64,000 nt of DNA, from the NCBI GenBank assembly GCA_008000375.1, contig SMOI01000181.1, forward strand, positions 1 through 64,000. Reading direction: 5' to 3'. Position numbers and translations under genes: made by a program. The stretch's first letter is position 1; every line of letters begins with the position of its first letter. Below, piece by piece: positions 1 to 9,994 of this stretch. This stretch comes from Poteriospumella lacustris (lineage: Eukaryota; Sar; Chrysophyceae; Chromulinales; Dinobryaceae). The notes under the pieces were generated by a model. The model did not search any database. It saw nothing but the letters and a program-made list of their open reading frames with translations, and had not been told where the DNA came from.

Positions 1-185
1 GCGATCGTTGCGGCATAGACGATGATGGTTTGCTCATAGGTGACGGACAAATCGAATTGACGCAGATACGACGTCACGCTGGGTGTAATATTAGCCCATA
101 CATAGAGGGTTCCCAGCACCAAATGAATCAGAAATCCGCCAAGGACTGTTCTCCATCCTGGAGAAAGAGCACTTTCAATGTTCAT
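1..185 (-). CDS. MFS transporter, oxalate:formate antiporter-like, N-terminal part
   Basis: The minus strand is open from an ATG at 185-183 to the left edge, giving 61 residues with no stop. The start is hydrophobic and carries GGFLIHLVLGTLYVWAN, the first membrane helix typical of the oxalate/formate antiporter (OFA) branch of the major facilitator superfamily. This is followed by a loop and the start of a second helix (TIIVYAATI). Such proteins move monocarboxylates or related anions across a membrane. The substrate cannot be told from this fragment. The rest of the gene lies outside the window. The gene is divergent from the armadillo-like gene at 717. Confidence 0.7.
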   Translation of the reverse strand, partial: MNIESALSPGWRTVLGGFLIHLVLGTLYVWANITPSVTSYLRQFDLSVTYEQTIIVYAATI

Positions 186-716
186 GCTCTTTGAAAATTC
201 TCCGCCAAGAAGACCAAATCAACCTGTCATGGAAAGCGCCTCCGCGTTGTGTGCTGACTCTTATCTTTGTCTTTGTGGTCTGTTATCCGAAGTGTTGGTT
301 GTTCAATCTTGGTATGCTGTTGAGGTGGGTGCCAAAGCGTTCAAGTCGATGGTCTCGTCGTCGTCATGACGTATTTGAGGTTGTTGTACATACTTTTTGA
401 GGGAACTATATCATACATACCACATAAACCACCATGTCCATACGTTCCTATAACAATGTATGTACAATCATTACCCATGTTAAGTGGTTTTATACAAGTT
501 TGTATGAATATCCATTTGTACAGCGTTACTCACTGTCGGCTCTCCTGTCCACAGCTGCTCCTCTCCCAAAAAAATGAAGAAAAAGGGATAAAACAATTCT
601 CCAATAAGAAACTTGGACTGGGAGATGATAAAAGATCAAAAGATCATAAGATCATAAGATCACAATCGAAATAGGGAACTTGATTCTTTTGAATACCAAG
701 ATAACACAACACAGCA
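186..716. other. divergent intergenic region with short GATC-containing repeats
   Basis: This is the shared upstream region of the MFS gene (minus) and the armadillo-like gene (plus). At about 626-664 the words AAAAGATC and ATAAGATC repeat four times in a row. I see no credible coding frame or RNA gene here. Confidence 0.5.
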
Positions 717-1532
717 ATGGCTTCCTTTCCTTCATTCACGTTAAAGCCCGACGACGAAGCCAGGATCAATACCATTCTTCGAAGAGACACCGATACGTTG
801 ACGAGTTATTACATCACCAAAGAGATTATCTACCACAGGGCTGAATTGATAGGATTCCTCTTGAGACCAGGAATCGTAGAACGAGTTCTCGACTTCCTCA
901 GCAATGATGATCTGCTTGATGATAAAGATTCAACGGAAGTCATCGATACCTTACTGGGGAAGATCATTTATGCACCTTCGGAAAGCCCTTGGTTTAGCGT
1001 CGATAACTTCACTATCGACAGCTTCGTTGCTAAGCTCACATACGATACTTCTTATGTATGTGGAGCGGTGATAAAACTGCTGGCAAAGCTTACCCAGAAC
1101 TCGAATGTCCAGATGCACGTCGCACGAGCCGGAGCGATTGATTTCTTGATCCCAATGTTGTCCTTAGACGGGTTTTCTTCCGCCCGTGGTTCAATACTGG
1201 AGCTGTTGGCCAATATCGCGCAGAATCCTGTCAATGCGATCTGGTTCCATAGGTGGGATGAACTGGTGCGCAAAATGCCAGCTATGTTGTATCATTCACG
1301 TCAAAGTGTCCGCTATCGCGCTGCAAGGCTTATGGTCAGCATTTGTACCCACAAAAACAAAATTGCACCCGAAGTAGCATTTATTATAATAGACTTGTTG
1401 CTGGTCGCTGCCATTCGCAATGCCCACGATGAAAAGATTCATGAAGAGCTGATGTCTGCCTTATCAAGCCTCCGCGAAGTACCTGAATACTGCTCAATGA
1501 TCGACAGGGACATACTTGTTCTGGCTGTCTGA
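717..1532 (+). CDS. armadillo/HEAT-like helical repeat protein, function unknown
   Basis: A single exon of 271 residues runs from an ATG in the context ACAGCAATGG to TGA. The protein looks all-helical. Segments such as SYVCGAVIKLLAKLTQN, ILELLANIAQNP and RYRAARLMVSICTHKN have the spacing and small/leucine pattern of armadillo or HEAT repeats, so it is probably a solenoid scaffold. No catalytic motif, signal peptide or membrane span is visible. I do not recognise the specific family and assign no function. The following 434 bases separate it from the next gene on the same strand. Confidence 0.6.
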   Translation: MASFPSFTLKPDDEARINTILRRDTDTLTSYYITKEIIYHRAELIGFLLRPGIVERVLDFLSNDDLLDDKDSTEVIDTLLGKIIYAPSESPWFSVDNFTIDSFVAKLTYDTSYVCGAVIKLLAKLTQNSNVQMHVARAGAIDFLIPMLSLDGFSSARGSILELLANIAQNPVNAIWFHRWDELVRKMPAMLYHSRQSVRYRAARLMVSICTHKNKIAPEVAFIIIDLLLVAAIRNAHDEKIHEELMSALSSLREVPEYCSMIDRDILVLAV

Positions 1533-1966
1533 GTCTGAGATGTCCAGATCTCTGTGAGGTTTCTTCGTTGGCCGTATGAAGTCGCCAACACACCACATTG
1601 TCATCGCACAGTGCACAGTCATACTTAAGTATTTAAAATAAATGAACTCATTTTTCACGCACATGTAAATGTGCTATGCTGCTATACACCGATGCACATT
1701 GATATGCAGCCTACTGAATTCAACGAGTAACAATCTACCTGTATCAATTATTGATCGCCATATACTGCGACACCACTGTGGGCGGGCGGTTTCGAAAAGA
1801 GAGAACGATGGGTTGTTGGAGAACCGAGAACTCCTTGCAGCTTGCTTTTCTTTCTCGAACTCCTATCCCATATCCACAATCAATCCAGTCATTATAGGCT
1901 CTAAGAAGTCACAAGAAGGCTCTTGTATTCACATTATATATTGTGGGACGAGAACATCTGTGGAAA
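1533..1966. other. intergenic region, nothing recognised
   Basis: This region lies between two plus-strand genes. It includes an AT-rich patch near 1620-1650 (TATTTAAAATAAATG), which could be 3' end signal sequence for the upstream gene. I see no coding or RNA feature. Confidence 0.4.
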
Positions 1967-2671
1967 ATGAGCGTGTCGTCAACGACACGACATGACGACA
2001 ACAAGAGTGTTGACGAAGCCATGCGTGGCACTTATTCCGCATTAGCAGAGACTATAAATGAGCAATATAGCAAGTGGAGAGAAGATAACCCCGCAAGACT
2101 TTTTCTGGTGGGAATAGTGGGTCCACCAGGGGCAGGGAAGTCAACAACGACTGCGGCTCTAAAAGGACTTGTCCCCAAGTCGGAAATTGTTCCGATGGAT
2201 GGATACCACTTCACGAAAGAGCGGCTCCGTCAATTTCCAAACGCTTCGGAAGCCTTTGCACGGCGTGGAGCGGAATGGACGTTTGATGGGGAAAGGTTTG
2301 TTGCCGATATCCGCCGACTGAAAGAAACCAGCACGGGCCAGTTCCCTTCGTTTGATCATGGCGTGGGGGATCCTGTTGAAAATGCGATTAGTATTGATTC
2401 TACGAGGACGGATATTGTATTCGTGGAAGGAAACTATCTCTTACTACCCGAACAGCCGTGGAGTGCCTTGAAGGATGAGGCAATTCTTGACTTTTTCATT
2501 TTCATTCGAGCCAGCGAGGAGACGGTGCGACGTCGCGTTTTTAACCGACATGTTTTGGTGGGCAGTTCACCGGAAATTGCTCAGCGACGAGTGGATACAA
2601 ATGACTGGCCGAATGCGGTCAAAATTCTGGATAGTGCCTCACGTGCCGATGTTGTCGTCGACTCAATATAG
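1967..2671 (+). CDS. P-loop kinase of the uridine kinase/phosphoribulokinase-like group (YFH7/FrcK-like)
   Basis: The gene has one exon of 234 residues from the ATG at 1967. An in-frame extension to 1943 is possible but lacks an ATG. Residues 52-60 form a Walker A loop (GPPGAGKST). After it come PMDGYHFT, RRGAEWTFD, SFDHGVGDP, FVEGNYLLL and a late RRRVFNRH lid segment. This order and wording match the kinase group that contains yeast YFH7, FrcK and bacterial pantothenate-kinase-like proteins. The family phosphorylates small molecules such as nucleosides, sugars or pantothenate; the substrate here is unknown. There is no targeting peptide, so a cytosolic location is likely. Confidence 0.75.
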   Translation: MSVSSTTRHDDNKSVDEAMRGTYSALAETINEQYSKWREDNPARLFLVGIVGPPGAGKSTTTAALKGLVPKSEIVPMDGYHFTKERLRQFPNASEAFARRGAEWTFDGERFVADIRRLKETSTGQFPSFDHGVGDPVENAISIDSTRTDIVFVEGNYLLLPEQPWSALKDEAILDFFIFIRASEETVRRRVFNRHVLVGSSPEIAQRRVDTNDWPNAVKILDSASRADVVVDSI

Positions 2672-3232
2672 GCCGTAGACTTCGTTAGGCGATGTCCTTT
2701 CAATGTATTGTAAGTAGTGTTAATAGCCGCGAGTTTTATGATCCATGTTGTCGGGGGTGAGTCTGCTTCGTGGGGCGTAGCAGGGATGCACTGTTCATCA
2801 CCGCTACTGTCATTCAGGCTTCAGTTATGTTGCCTCTGTTGCCGACGGCAAAGAGGATTGGGATTGAAAGGTTCAGTTTTGCGTCAGTATCATTGGACCT
2901 TCAGTAGGTACCGTTAATTCGTCCCCAGGTCTAACGTAAAGTACTGTAAGGTTTACCTCAGGTCTACCATCATCTACAGTAGTGTCAGTATCCTCCTCTC
3001 TGCACATATGTACACTCACAGTGGATGGCGGTTTCCATTTTTTGGCCGTTGCGACACCAAAACGTTGGCACCAAACCCAGGAACCACCAGCAGAACCGAC
3101 AAGATACGGCCACACAGCCAGAAAAATCAAAGAAAAAAGGTTGGCCTCCAGCTTCATCCTGTCATTATTGTTTCCGATAGAAACCGTATATTTCAGAAGA
3201 ATAAAAGAAAGAAAAGAAACTGAGCGAAAAAA
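2672..3232. other. intergenic region upstream of the CorA-type gene
   Basis: The end of this stretch (3120-3232) is very rich in A and G and leads into the start codon of the next gene. A minus-strand open frame of 95 codons (3158-2873) with a hydrophobic start lies here, but it has no other support. No RNA gene is seen. Confidence 0.4.
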
Positions 3233-5440
3233 ATGTCGTTGACTAAAAGCCTCTCCCGCAAGTTGTCGTTCAAGAGTAAACCGAAGCCTCCGAAGTTGTC
3301 TCATTCTGAATTGATGTCCTTGTTCCGTCGCTTGGATACTAATGGTGATGGTGAATTATCCTTCAAAGAATTCAAAAGCATTTTGACGAAGCTGAATTTG
3401 AAGTCGCCAGGGTTGGAAGATTCGTTGAGTGAATTGTTCCATTCGGCTGACACGGCCGGTGGAAAAGTGAGCGGTTCCTTGGGGTTGGAAGAATTTATCG
3501 TGGCTTACAACTCGTTGTATACCAAGTTTGTTCATGGTTTGGATGGTGGTGGAGCTGCCAAGGACGAGACATGGGTACGTGCGACCCGTTACGGCTATTT
3601 TGGTGTGGATGCCACTGGCGACAAGAAATACATTTTTGAAATGTATGCGGGCCCAATGGAAGGCTTGACCGAGCATTATGTCTACGATTTACCCAACATT
3701 CCTGACGATGAATTGTTCACGGTGGGCGTCGTCCAGGTGGACGAGATCAAATCGATCCACAAGACCATCGCTCCGTTGTCGCTCGCAGAGATCAATGATA
3801 TGATCTATGCGGATGCGGAACGTAACGCGGCGGAAGGTTCACGTGTATTGTGGTGGGTAGATGTGAGTAGCAAGAAAGCACGGGATCGTGAATTGAATGC
3901 GTTTGCGAAGGCCTTTGGCATCAGCGCCGATGTGAAGGACAACTTCCACGTGTTGGAAGAAGAACGCGTGTCTCGTTCCACCGAATTGGTGAGTCCGGCG
4001 AAGTCCGGCCCGATGCGTACGGTGCAATGCATCAATTTGTTTGCCCAAGTGTTGACGGTGCGCAACAAGCCCGTGGTGTCGAGAGACCCGTATTGGATGA
4101 CACAGGTGCCGTACGACATCGGCACGTATATCTCGTCGCGTATTTGCTTGTTCTATACGTATTCGGGGGTGAAATGCCGCGAACACCGCAAAGCCGTCAT
4201 TCTTGCTCAGGAAGAAGTCGATCGTTTGTTGGATTCCTTCGAAGAAGGTGACGTTGGGGACGATATCGGCGAGGATACCCTCGCCAAAGTCGATGAGATT
4301 TCCCCCTCCGAAGATACTGCCAAGCTGGAATCGACCAAGAAGTACCGTGAAGCCTTCGAGACCTTCACCAAGCCTCTGCCTACTCCCGCTGTACCCGGAT
4401 TTGAAGGAGCACCGTATCTCATTGGTACGACCGATCTCGCGAAACGTCGCCCGTTCTTGGAACGTGGTACCTTGGCCATGCACATCCAGAACCAGGGCAA
4501 AGGGGCCAATGCCCTGTTGACCTTCCGTAAAATGGACAGTGAATTGAAAGATCGTCAACACGCGTGGACGATTGAACAACATTCACGTGCGGGCATCTTG
4601 GGTCGGTTGTTGTCGGGGCTGTGGGTGAAACTGTTGGAGATTTCGTCGCGGGAGGGTGTCGCGAACATTGGCGCCGAATTGGACGATTCGTCGTTTGCGC
4701 TGGCGATGATGATGACGTCGTTGGTGCACAATGTGTCGATGGATACGGTGCAAAGTTTGGATTTGTGGATGCAGCAGCTGACGGCGGACATCGAAGAACT
4801 GACGGCGACGAAGCATTCGAAGCACATCGACGTGTTCAATGCGTTGTTGAGTGAGTTGCAGGCGTATGTCGATGGGTTCAATGCATCCGTCGAGCCGTTG
4901 GTGACAGCCTTGTTGGATACCGATAGCACTACGCGCTTCCGTGATACCACCCCCGCTGCCTCTGCCTCTGCCTCTGCCGTGGCGTTGGATAAATTGCCGT
5001 TTGACCGGTTGAACGCGGCCGAGAAAGTCGCCGTCCTGCGTGGGTTTGCCCCGTATAACACGGTCGAAATGTTGCCCCAACTGGTGCACGGCATCGAGAA
5101 GTTGGAAAAGAAAGGATCGGCGTATTGGGCGAAGCAACTCACGCGTTTGGAGACGTTGTCGGGCTTGCAAAAGGACAAATACCAAGTGAATTTGGACGAG
5201 AAACGTAACTTCTGGGGCTTTGCCCTGGGTATTGTGACGATTGTGACGTTTCCCTTTGCGGTGATGACGGGTTACTTCGGAATGAACTTCGAAAACATGG
5301 CGGAACCCAACCAGATCTTGACGAACGACTTCTGGCCCGCCTTCCCCGGCCAATACATCATGTGGTTCTTCACCCTGATCATCTACTCGCTCATGTTCGT
5401 GTTGTTTTTGCATTATCGCATCGTCGATTCTGCGTTGTAA
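3233..5440 (+). CDS. EF-hand-containing CorA/MRS2-type magnesium transporter
   Basis: A single exon encodes 735 residues. The N-terminus carries a canonical EF-hand loop at residues 35-46 (DTNGDGELSFKE) and a second, degenerate one near 68-85. The long middle is helical and acidic, as in the cytosolic funnel of CorA channels. The C-terminus has two membrane spans. The first ends in the signature GMN at residues 683-685 (GYFGMNFENM), which forms the pore entrance for Mg2+. The protein ends just after the second span. The family conducts Mg2+ or related divalent ions. The EF-hand suggests gating by Ca2+, which is my inference. CorA proteins usually have about 320-500 residues, so this one is long. 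Confidence 0.9.
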   Translation: MSLTKSLSRKLSFKSKPKPPKLSHSELMSLFRRLDTNGDGELSFKEFKSILTKLNLKSPGLEDSLSELFHSADTAGGKVSGSLGLEEFIVAYNSLYTKFVHGLDGGGAAKDETWVRATRYGYFGVDATGDKKYIFEMYAGPMEGLTEHYVYDLPNIPDDELFTVGVVQVDEIKSIHKTIAPLSLAEINDMIYADAERNAAEGSRVLWWVDVSSKKARDRELNAFAKAFGISADVKDNFHVLEEERVSRSTELVSPAKSGPMRTVQCINLFAQVLTVRNKPVVSRDPYWMTQVPYDIGTYISSRICLFYTYSGVKCREHRKAVILAQEEVDRLLDSFEEGDVGDDIGEDTLAKVDEISPSEDTAKLESTKKYREAFETFTKPLPTPAVPGFEGAPYLIGTTDLAKRRPFLERGTLAMHIQNQGKGANALLTFRKMDSELKDRQHAWTIEQHSRAGILGRLLSGLWVKLLEISSREGVANIGAELDDSSFALAMMMTSLVHNVSMDTVQSLDLWMQQLTADIEELTATKHSKHIDVFNALLSELQAYVDGFNASVEPLVTALLDTDSTTRFRDTTPAASASASAVALDKLPFDRLNAAEKVAVLRGFAPYNTVEMLPQLVHGIEKLEKKGSAYWAKQLTRLETLSGLQKDKYQVNLDEKRNFWGFALGIVTIVTFPFAVMTGYFGMNFENMAEPNQILTNDFWPAFPGQYIMWFFTLIIYSLMFVLFLHYRIVDSAL

Positions 5441-6848
5441 GACGCTGGTCACTGTAGCGTGGGGCGTGGGACGGGGGTGGGCCGCTGTGTGTGGCCGATC
5501 GTTCTCGTTGCTGGCTGGTAGCCCCTCTACATCAATGCGGCGCCCCCCCCATCGTCGTCCTTGTTGTTGTTTGTTGTGGCGTCGTCGTCTCTCTCCCTCT
5601 CTCCTTTCTCTCCATTTTTATACATTCGGTTCGCTTGTTTTAGTTTATTGATTCGTTCTCAGCGGTAGCTCTCCTGCAGTTATGTACTCTGGCTGTTTCT
5701 TTCTTTGTTTCTGGCTGTTTCTCCTCCTCTTTCCTCCCGTTCGCTGTTCGCTTGCACCTGCATTGTGGGTGTGTGTCGTATGTGTGTCGTATGTGTCGAG
5801 GTGACGCCGGGCTGGACTGCGACTGGCGACCCCAGCTACACTCACTCTGTACTGGTGTGCCGTCGAAGCCGCCCGCGCCACGCTCACGGTAATCCTCTGT
5901 AGACACACACATACCCCAAGCAGGTGTCTGTCGCGCAGTGTGTCCGCGTGTCCAGCGGTTGGCGGGTGGATCCTCAAAAGTGTGTACGAAACACCGAGTG
6001 GAGCCATCACTGCCCGATGATGCTACACTTGCGATGCGATGTACGAGTACGCCTTAGACGACCCCTCCCCCTTCCTATGCCTCTCCTATATCCACTAGTT
6101 GTTACGTGTGGCGCCCTTCTCGCACGGCCAAGGGCCCCGCCTCTCCCACGCCTACTACCTTTTTCTTTCGTTGTTGTTGCTGTGCTTATCCCATTCGTTT
6201 AGGAACGACGGATGCGGTCGCGGTCTGGCTATATGGCCAGTAGACTGAGGCTATCCCCCCGTCGTCGTCCACTCCGTATATTCTATGCATTTCTTCACAG
6301 ACCCTTTGTCTGCTGGTTCTCTCTCCTGCGCTTTTTCTCTCCACCCCCTCCCCCTCTCCCTCCCCCTCCCTCTCTCTGATATACATTTGTAGTGTCGTAG
6401 AAAAGTCTTGAGTGATTAGCGGTAATCGGCTGAAATAACCCACGAAGACACATCCTCCTGACTTACGCTGTTACAGTCATTCAGCCATTTGGGCGCTGAC
6501 TGGCTTGCTGACTGGCACATGTTGACGCAGGCTGGCTGACGGAGAGGTGATAAAATGAAACGGCCGACCGGTCCAATGACCAGAGAAAGGATGCTTATTT
6601 TGCCGAACAAGATCTGAAAAAGTGGCATAGTTGGCGTCAAAAGCCGTCCTTCTGCGTCGATCTTTTTCGTTTCTTCGGTGCCGCCGCACACGACGAGGCC
6701 GACAACAACGGACGGGAACGAGAAGAGAGAAGAGAAGAGAGAAGAGAGAGCGAAGAAAGACAGTTAGTTCTGAAACGAAGAGAGGGTAACTATAAGAAAG
6801 AGTTGCGGTCGACGTTGATTGTTGGTGATAGCAAAGAAAACGAAGAAA
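5441..6848. other. 1.4-kb pyrimidine-rich spacer, no gene seen
   Basis: Downstream of the CorA-type gene the plus strand is rich in C and T and poor in A, for example 5575-5640 and 6310-6380. Near 6715-6760 it switches to GA-rich sequence (repeats of GAAGAGA) just before the SARNP start. Open frames here are low-complexity and uncoded in appearance. It may be a long 3' UTR followed by the SARNP promoter. Confidence 0.5.
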
Positions 6849-7964
6849 ATGTCGGAGAAAATGGACGTCAAGAAGCTGAAGGGTAAGGAAATGCGCACTG
6901 TACTGTGTACTGCAATGCGTTGACACGAGAAAGCAACATGTCCAACAACTTGTGGCTCATGATTGTCGATAGTGCAAGAGTTGAGAGATGAACTCGCCAA
7001 GCGCGGTTTGGATGTGAACGGTTTGAAGCAGGATCTTCAGTCGCGTTTGCAGGTGCGTTCATCATCCATTATCTTGTCAAGGTGCTGTACTTACGCTCCT
7101 TTCTTTTTCGTGCGTGTTTGCATCTGTTAGGCGGCTCTGGATGACGAAGAGTTCAACTTGGACGATCCTGTCGCTTCGGGTGATGCCGCCGCGCCGGCCA
7201 GCAACGACGCCGACGAGGCCGGCGATGACGAAGAGGCGGGCGATGAAGAGGCCGGCGACGAAGATGAAGCGGAGGAAGAGGCTGCTGAGGAGGCTGAGGG
7301 TGAAGAAGCTGAGGGCGAAGAAGCGGCTGAGCATGAGACGCTGCCCGCTGCGCCCGCGGTCGCCGCCACTGAGGCCGACGTCGTCACTGCTCCTCCTGCG
7401 GCGCCCGCCGCAGCTGTGAAGATCTCTACCGCTGGATTAGATGCGACGACGGCCAAGATTTTGGAGCGTGCCGCTCGTTTCGGTACCTCGATCCCGTCCA
7501 ACGTCCAGGCGAAGTTGGAAGAAGAGAAGCGCGCCGCCCGTGCCGCTCGCTTTGGCTTGGAGACGAAGGCGCCTGAAGAAGCGAAGGAGAAGAAGAACAA
7601 CAACAAGAACAAGAGCAATAACAACAACAATAACGGCAACCAGAATGGCAACAAGAAGGGTGCTGAGAATCAAAAGGGCAATGCCAAGGGTCAGCAACCA
7701 CGATCCACCGGATCGGCCGCGGTGGACGAGGCGATGTTGAAGAGGATAGCTCGTTTCGGTGCCGTGGCGCCTGCCGCACAACAATTCGAAGCCGCATCGA
7801 AGTTGCAAAAGCGTAAAGAGCGCTTTGGCAATGCGTCGGGCGAGGAGGAGTCGAAGCCTCAAGCAAAGAAGCAAAAGACCGAACCGCGAGTGGTGGACCC
7901 GGAGATGCAGGCGAAGTTGGATGCGCGTGCCAAGCGATTCGCGGCGAACAGCAGCGACGCGTAG
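6849..7964 (+). CDS. SARNP: SAP-domain RNP protein, SARNP/Tho1-like mRNA export factor (3 exons)
   Basis: The exons are 6849-6882, 6973-7052 and 7131-7964, joined at GT-AG introns of 90 and 78 bases, and give 315 residues. Exon 2 encodes a SAP domain (VQELRDELAKRGLDVNGLK), a helix-turn-helix that binds DNA or RNA. A very acidic Glu/Ala stretch follows. Then come repeated R-A-A-R-F-G type motifs (RAARFGTS, RAARFGLE, RIARFGAV, RKERFGNA), the hallmark of SARNP/CIP29 and yeast Tho1. These proteins work with THO/TREX and the UAP56 helicase in nuclear mRNA packaging and export. A lysine/asparagine-rich linker separates the motifs. The first exon has only eleven full codons. Confidence 0.85.
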
Positions 7965-8284
7965 ACAGACACGAGTCCAGTCATCCAACACCCTCCAAGC
8001 CCCTCTCCCGACCCTCACCGTTTGTATGTTTGTTCCTTCCCTACGCGGTGGACGTACGTTGATCACTGTAACATGGCGAGGCGACTCACCCACCGACCAC
8101 ACCCCTCCATAACTACCACACCACACACGAGTGCGTCATCGTCGTCACTTGCCACAGACAGAGCAGAGCGTTTTACACAAAAACCGACGGCACACGTACT
8201 GTCACTAAGACACAGAGAATCCATCATTTATCTACAGGAGAACACCACAAAATCACAGTGGACACGTCCACTCTACACCTACAC
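7965..8284. other. convergent intergenic region, nothing recognised
   Basis: The 3' flanks of SARNP (plus) and the RbfA-like gene (minus) meet here. The sequence is C/A-rich with many CACA words. No gene or RNA is seen. Confidence 0.4.
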
Positions 8285-9112
8285 CTACGCATCTTCATCG
8301 CGTTCGGTATGCAAGTCGACAATCGCTTTCAGTTGCGCCATCAACATTTTGGTGGATTTGTCCGGGGCGAAAAAGATCCGCGGCACCCGTCGCATGTTGA
8401 TCGTGCGAATGATGTGGGATCGAAACCCACCTTCTCGGTCTTGTAACTTCTTCGTCAATCGACTTTCTGCGCGTTGAGCGAATTCATAACATTGCAATGG
8501 ATGTTTCGGTCCCACGTGCGCCTTTCGTTGAATGCTTTGTGCCACTTCCGGTCGATGGGATTGAATCATATACTGTTGACTGGCGGCGACGAGCTTTTGT
8601 AACATGATTGTGATGGGTTCTGAGGACCAATAGGCATGGGCATGGGACTGATCTTGGTTTAACGAGACCGTGGTGATGTCTACCACTTGATCTCCGGTCA
8701 TGCGACTCACAAAACGTGCATCATTCTCTCGTCGGGGACGGAACAGAATGATTTTCGATAAATACAGGTTCATATCATCGGCTAAGCGATCGCCAAATGC
8801 ATCCATTTGCCCCTGCGAGGCAGGACTTAAAATCTTCTTGCGAGGTTGAAGAAGAGACTTGTTCAATGTCAATTTGCGTTCCGAACGAACGCGTCGCAGG
8901 TCGTCGGTGTCGACATTTTCGTCGAGATGGTCGAGCAGAGACGTCACTTTTTGGGATTCCAACAGACGATCGGAATGTCGCTTGTCAAAGAAAGCAGTAG
9001 AAGAATGATGAAATGGTCGCCAACAGTGATTGATGCGAGAGGTTATCATCGTCGGTTGTGGTTGCACCGCCGAACGTGCGAACAACTGCAATGGGACACC
9101 ACTTCTTCGCAT
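8285..9112 (-). CDS. probable organellar ribosome-binding factor A-like protein
   Basis: A single exon encodes 275 residues from the ATG at 9112-9110. The N-terminus is Arg/Ser-rich and free of acidic residues for about 40 positions, which fits a mitochondrial targeting peptide; the Met at residue 22 is an alternative start. The second half follows the RbfA pattern. A strand with VSLNQDQSHAHAYWSSEP corresponds to the D-x-x-x-A-x-V-Y-V-S segment. The final MRRVPRIFFAPDKST corresponds to the L-R-x-x-P-x-L-x-F-x-x-D end. RbfA binds the small ribosomal subunit and helps 16S/12S rRNA maturation. The match is by eye and only moderate. Confidence 0.45.
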   Translation of the reverse strand: MRRSGVPLQLFARSAVQPQPTMITSRINHCWRPFHHSSTAFFDKRHSDRLLESQKVTSLLDHLDENVDTDDLRRVRSERKLTLNKSLLQPRKKILSPASQGQMDAFGDRLADDMNLYLSKIILFRPRRENDARFVSRMTGDQVVDITTVSLNQDQSHAHAYWSSEPITIMLQKLVAASQQYMIQSHRPEVAQSIQRKAHVGPKHPLQCYEFAQRAESRLTKKLQDREGGFRSHIIRTINMRRVPRIFFAPDKSTKMLMAQLKAIVDLHTERDEDA

Positions 9113-9551
9113 GGTTCGATTCGTCGTCGTTCAGAATTCGGGGACAGAGAATAAATACTCTTCAGGTCTTGTTCTTCTTCTGATGATGATGACGAAAGTG
9201 TTCTGAAGAGAAGAGAAGCGAAGAAGAAAAGAGAATGTCACTGTGAATAATGTTGGCTGGTGGTGAGACTGGAACAACGATGTTGTACATGTCTACACAC
9301 ATAGTTGACCATAATGTACGGGACGTTCATAAATCGGTATGTACGCAAAAAGACCAGCTGTCGCCAATCGCCTGGTGGAGAAAATTAGGGAGCCTCTCTT
9401 TGTCTCTATCTATCGTCCTTGCATTTGTTCTTCGACTCCTTCACAACAAAAAGAACGGCTCTGTATTGGTTGTTGAGGTCTGTATTCTAGTGCTGCGTTA
9501 CTCAGTTGTATATTGTCGATATTGCTCAGGGAGACCTTCCATCTCTGCACC
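9113..9551. other. divergent intergenic region
   Basis: This is the shared upstream region of the RbfA-like gene (minus) and the small two-exon gene (plus). It has GA-rich words near 9205-9235. A plus-strand frame from 9250 runs through it and on through the neighbouring gene in another frame, and looks accidental. Confidence 0.4.
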
Positions 9552-9844
9552 ATGCACAGCATTCATCGATTGTCCAAGGTTTCCGCTCGTACAAACCCAT
9601 TCCGTGGACAACCAACACGAGGTTTCCGAAATCGATCTGAACTACGAAGCAATATTATCTTCGGAGTCATTTTGGGCGTCGCATCAGGTGAGCGGTGGTG
9701 TCAATTTTGCTCTGTGTGCGCGTCGTTCACCCGTTGCTCTTCATAGGATACATGATCTTCAAGGAACCTCTCGATTTGATTATGACGCACAGTCCTCCCA
9801 GAAACAGAAGCGACGATGTCCCACCTTCTTCTCCCTCTGCATAG
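9552..9844 (+). CDS. small single-helix, probably mitochondrial membrane protein (2 exons)
   Basis: The exons are 9552-9687 and 9747-9844, joined across a 59-base GTGAGC...ATAG intron, and give 77 residues. The start (MHSIHRLSKVSARTNPFRG) is basic and lacks acidic residues, like a mitochondrial presequence. One hydrophobic helix spans the exon junction (NIIFGVILGVASG, then YMIF). The tail is short and hydrophilic. The layout resembles accessory subunits of respiratory complexes, but I do not recognise a family. Support comes from the clean splice phase, the single helix across the join and the stop shortly after. It is divergent from the RbfA-like gene, also perhaps mitochondrial. Confidence 0.5.
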
Positions 9845-9994
9845 ACCTCGCCGCGTAAGGGTAAACTGTAAATAGACTGTCTGTGCAACCATTCGATCAG
9901 TTGGCGATCAGTTGGGCCGGCTTGATGTTTAAGATACAACGAACAAGAACACAGCTGCAAAGGACAGAACAGAACTTGAGTTGATACAGGCGGC

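Noticed and set aside
2873-3158. Possible small secreted protein on the minus strand
   Set aside because: There is a hydrophobic start, but no family, no splice support and an AG-rich upstream region that suits the CorA promoter better.
7127-8126. Long antisense frames opposite the SARNP exon 3
   Set aside because: They are the shadow of the acidic and R-F-G repeat codons; the sense strand has a clear SAP domain and motif series.
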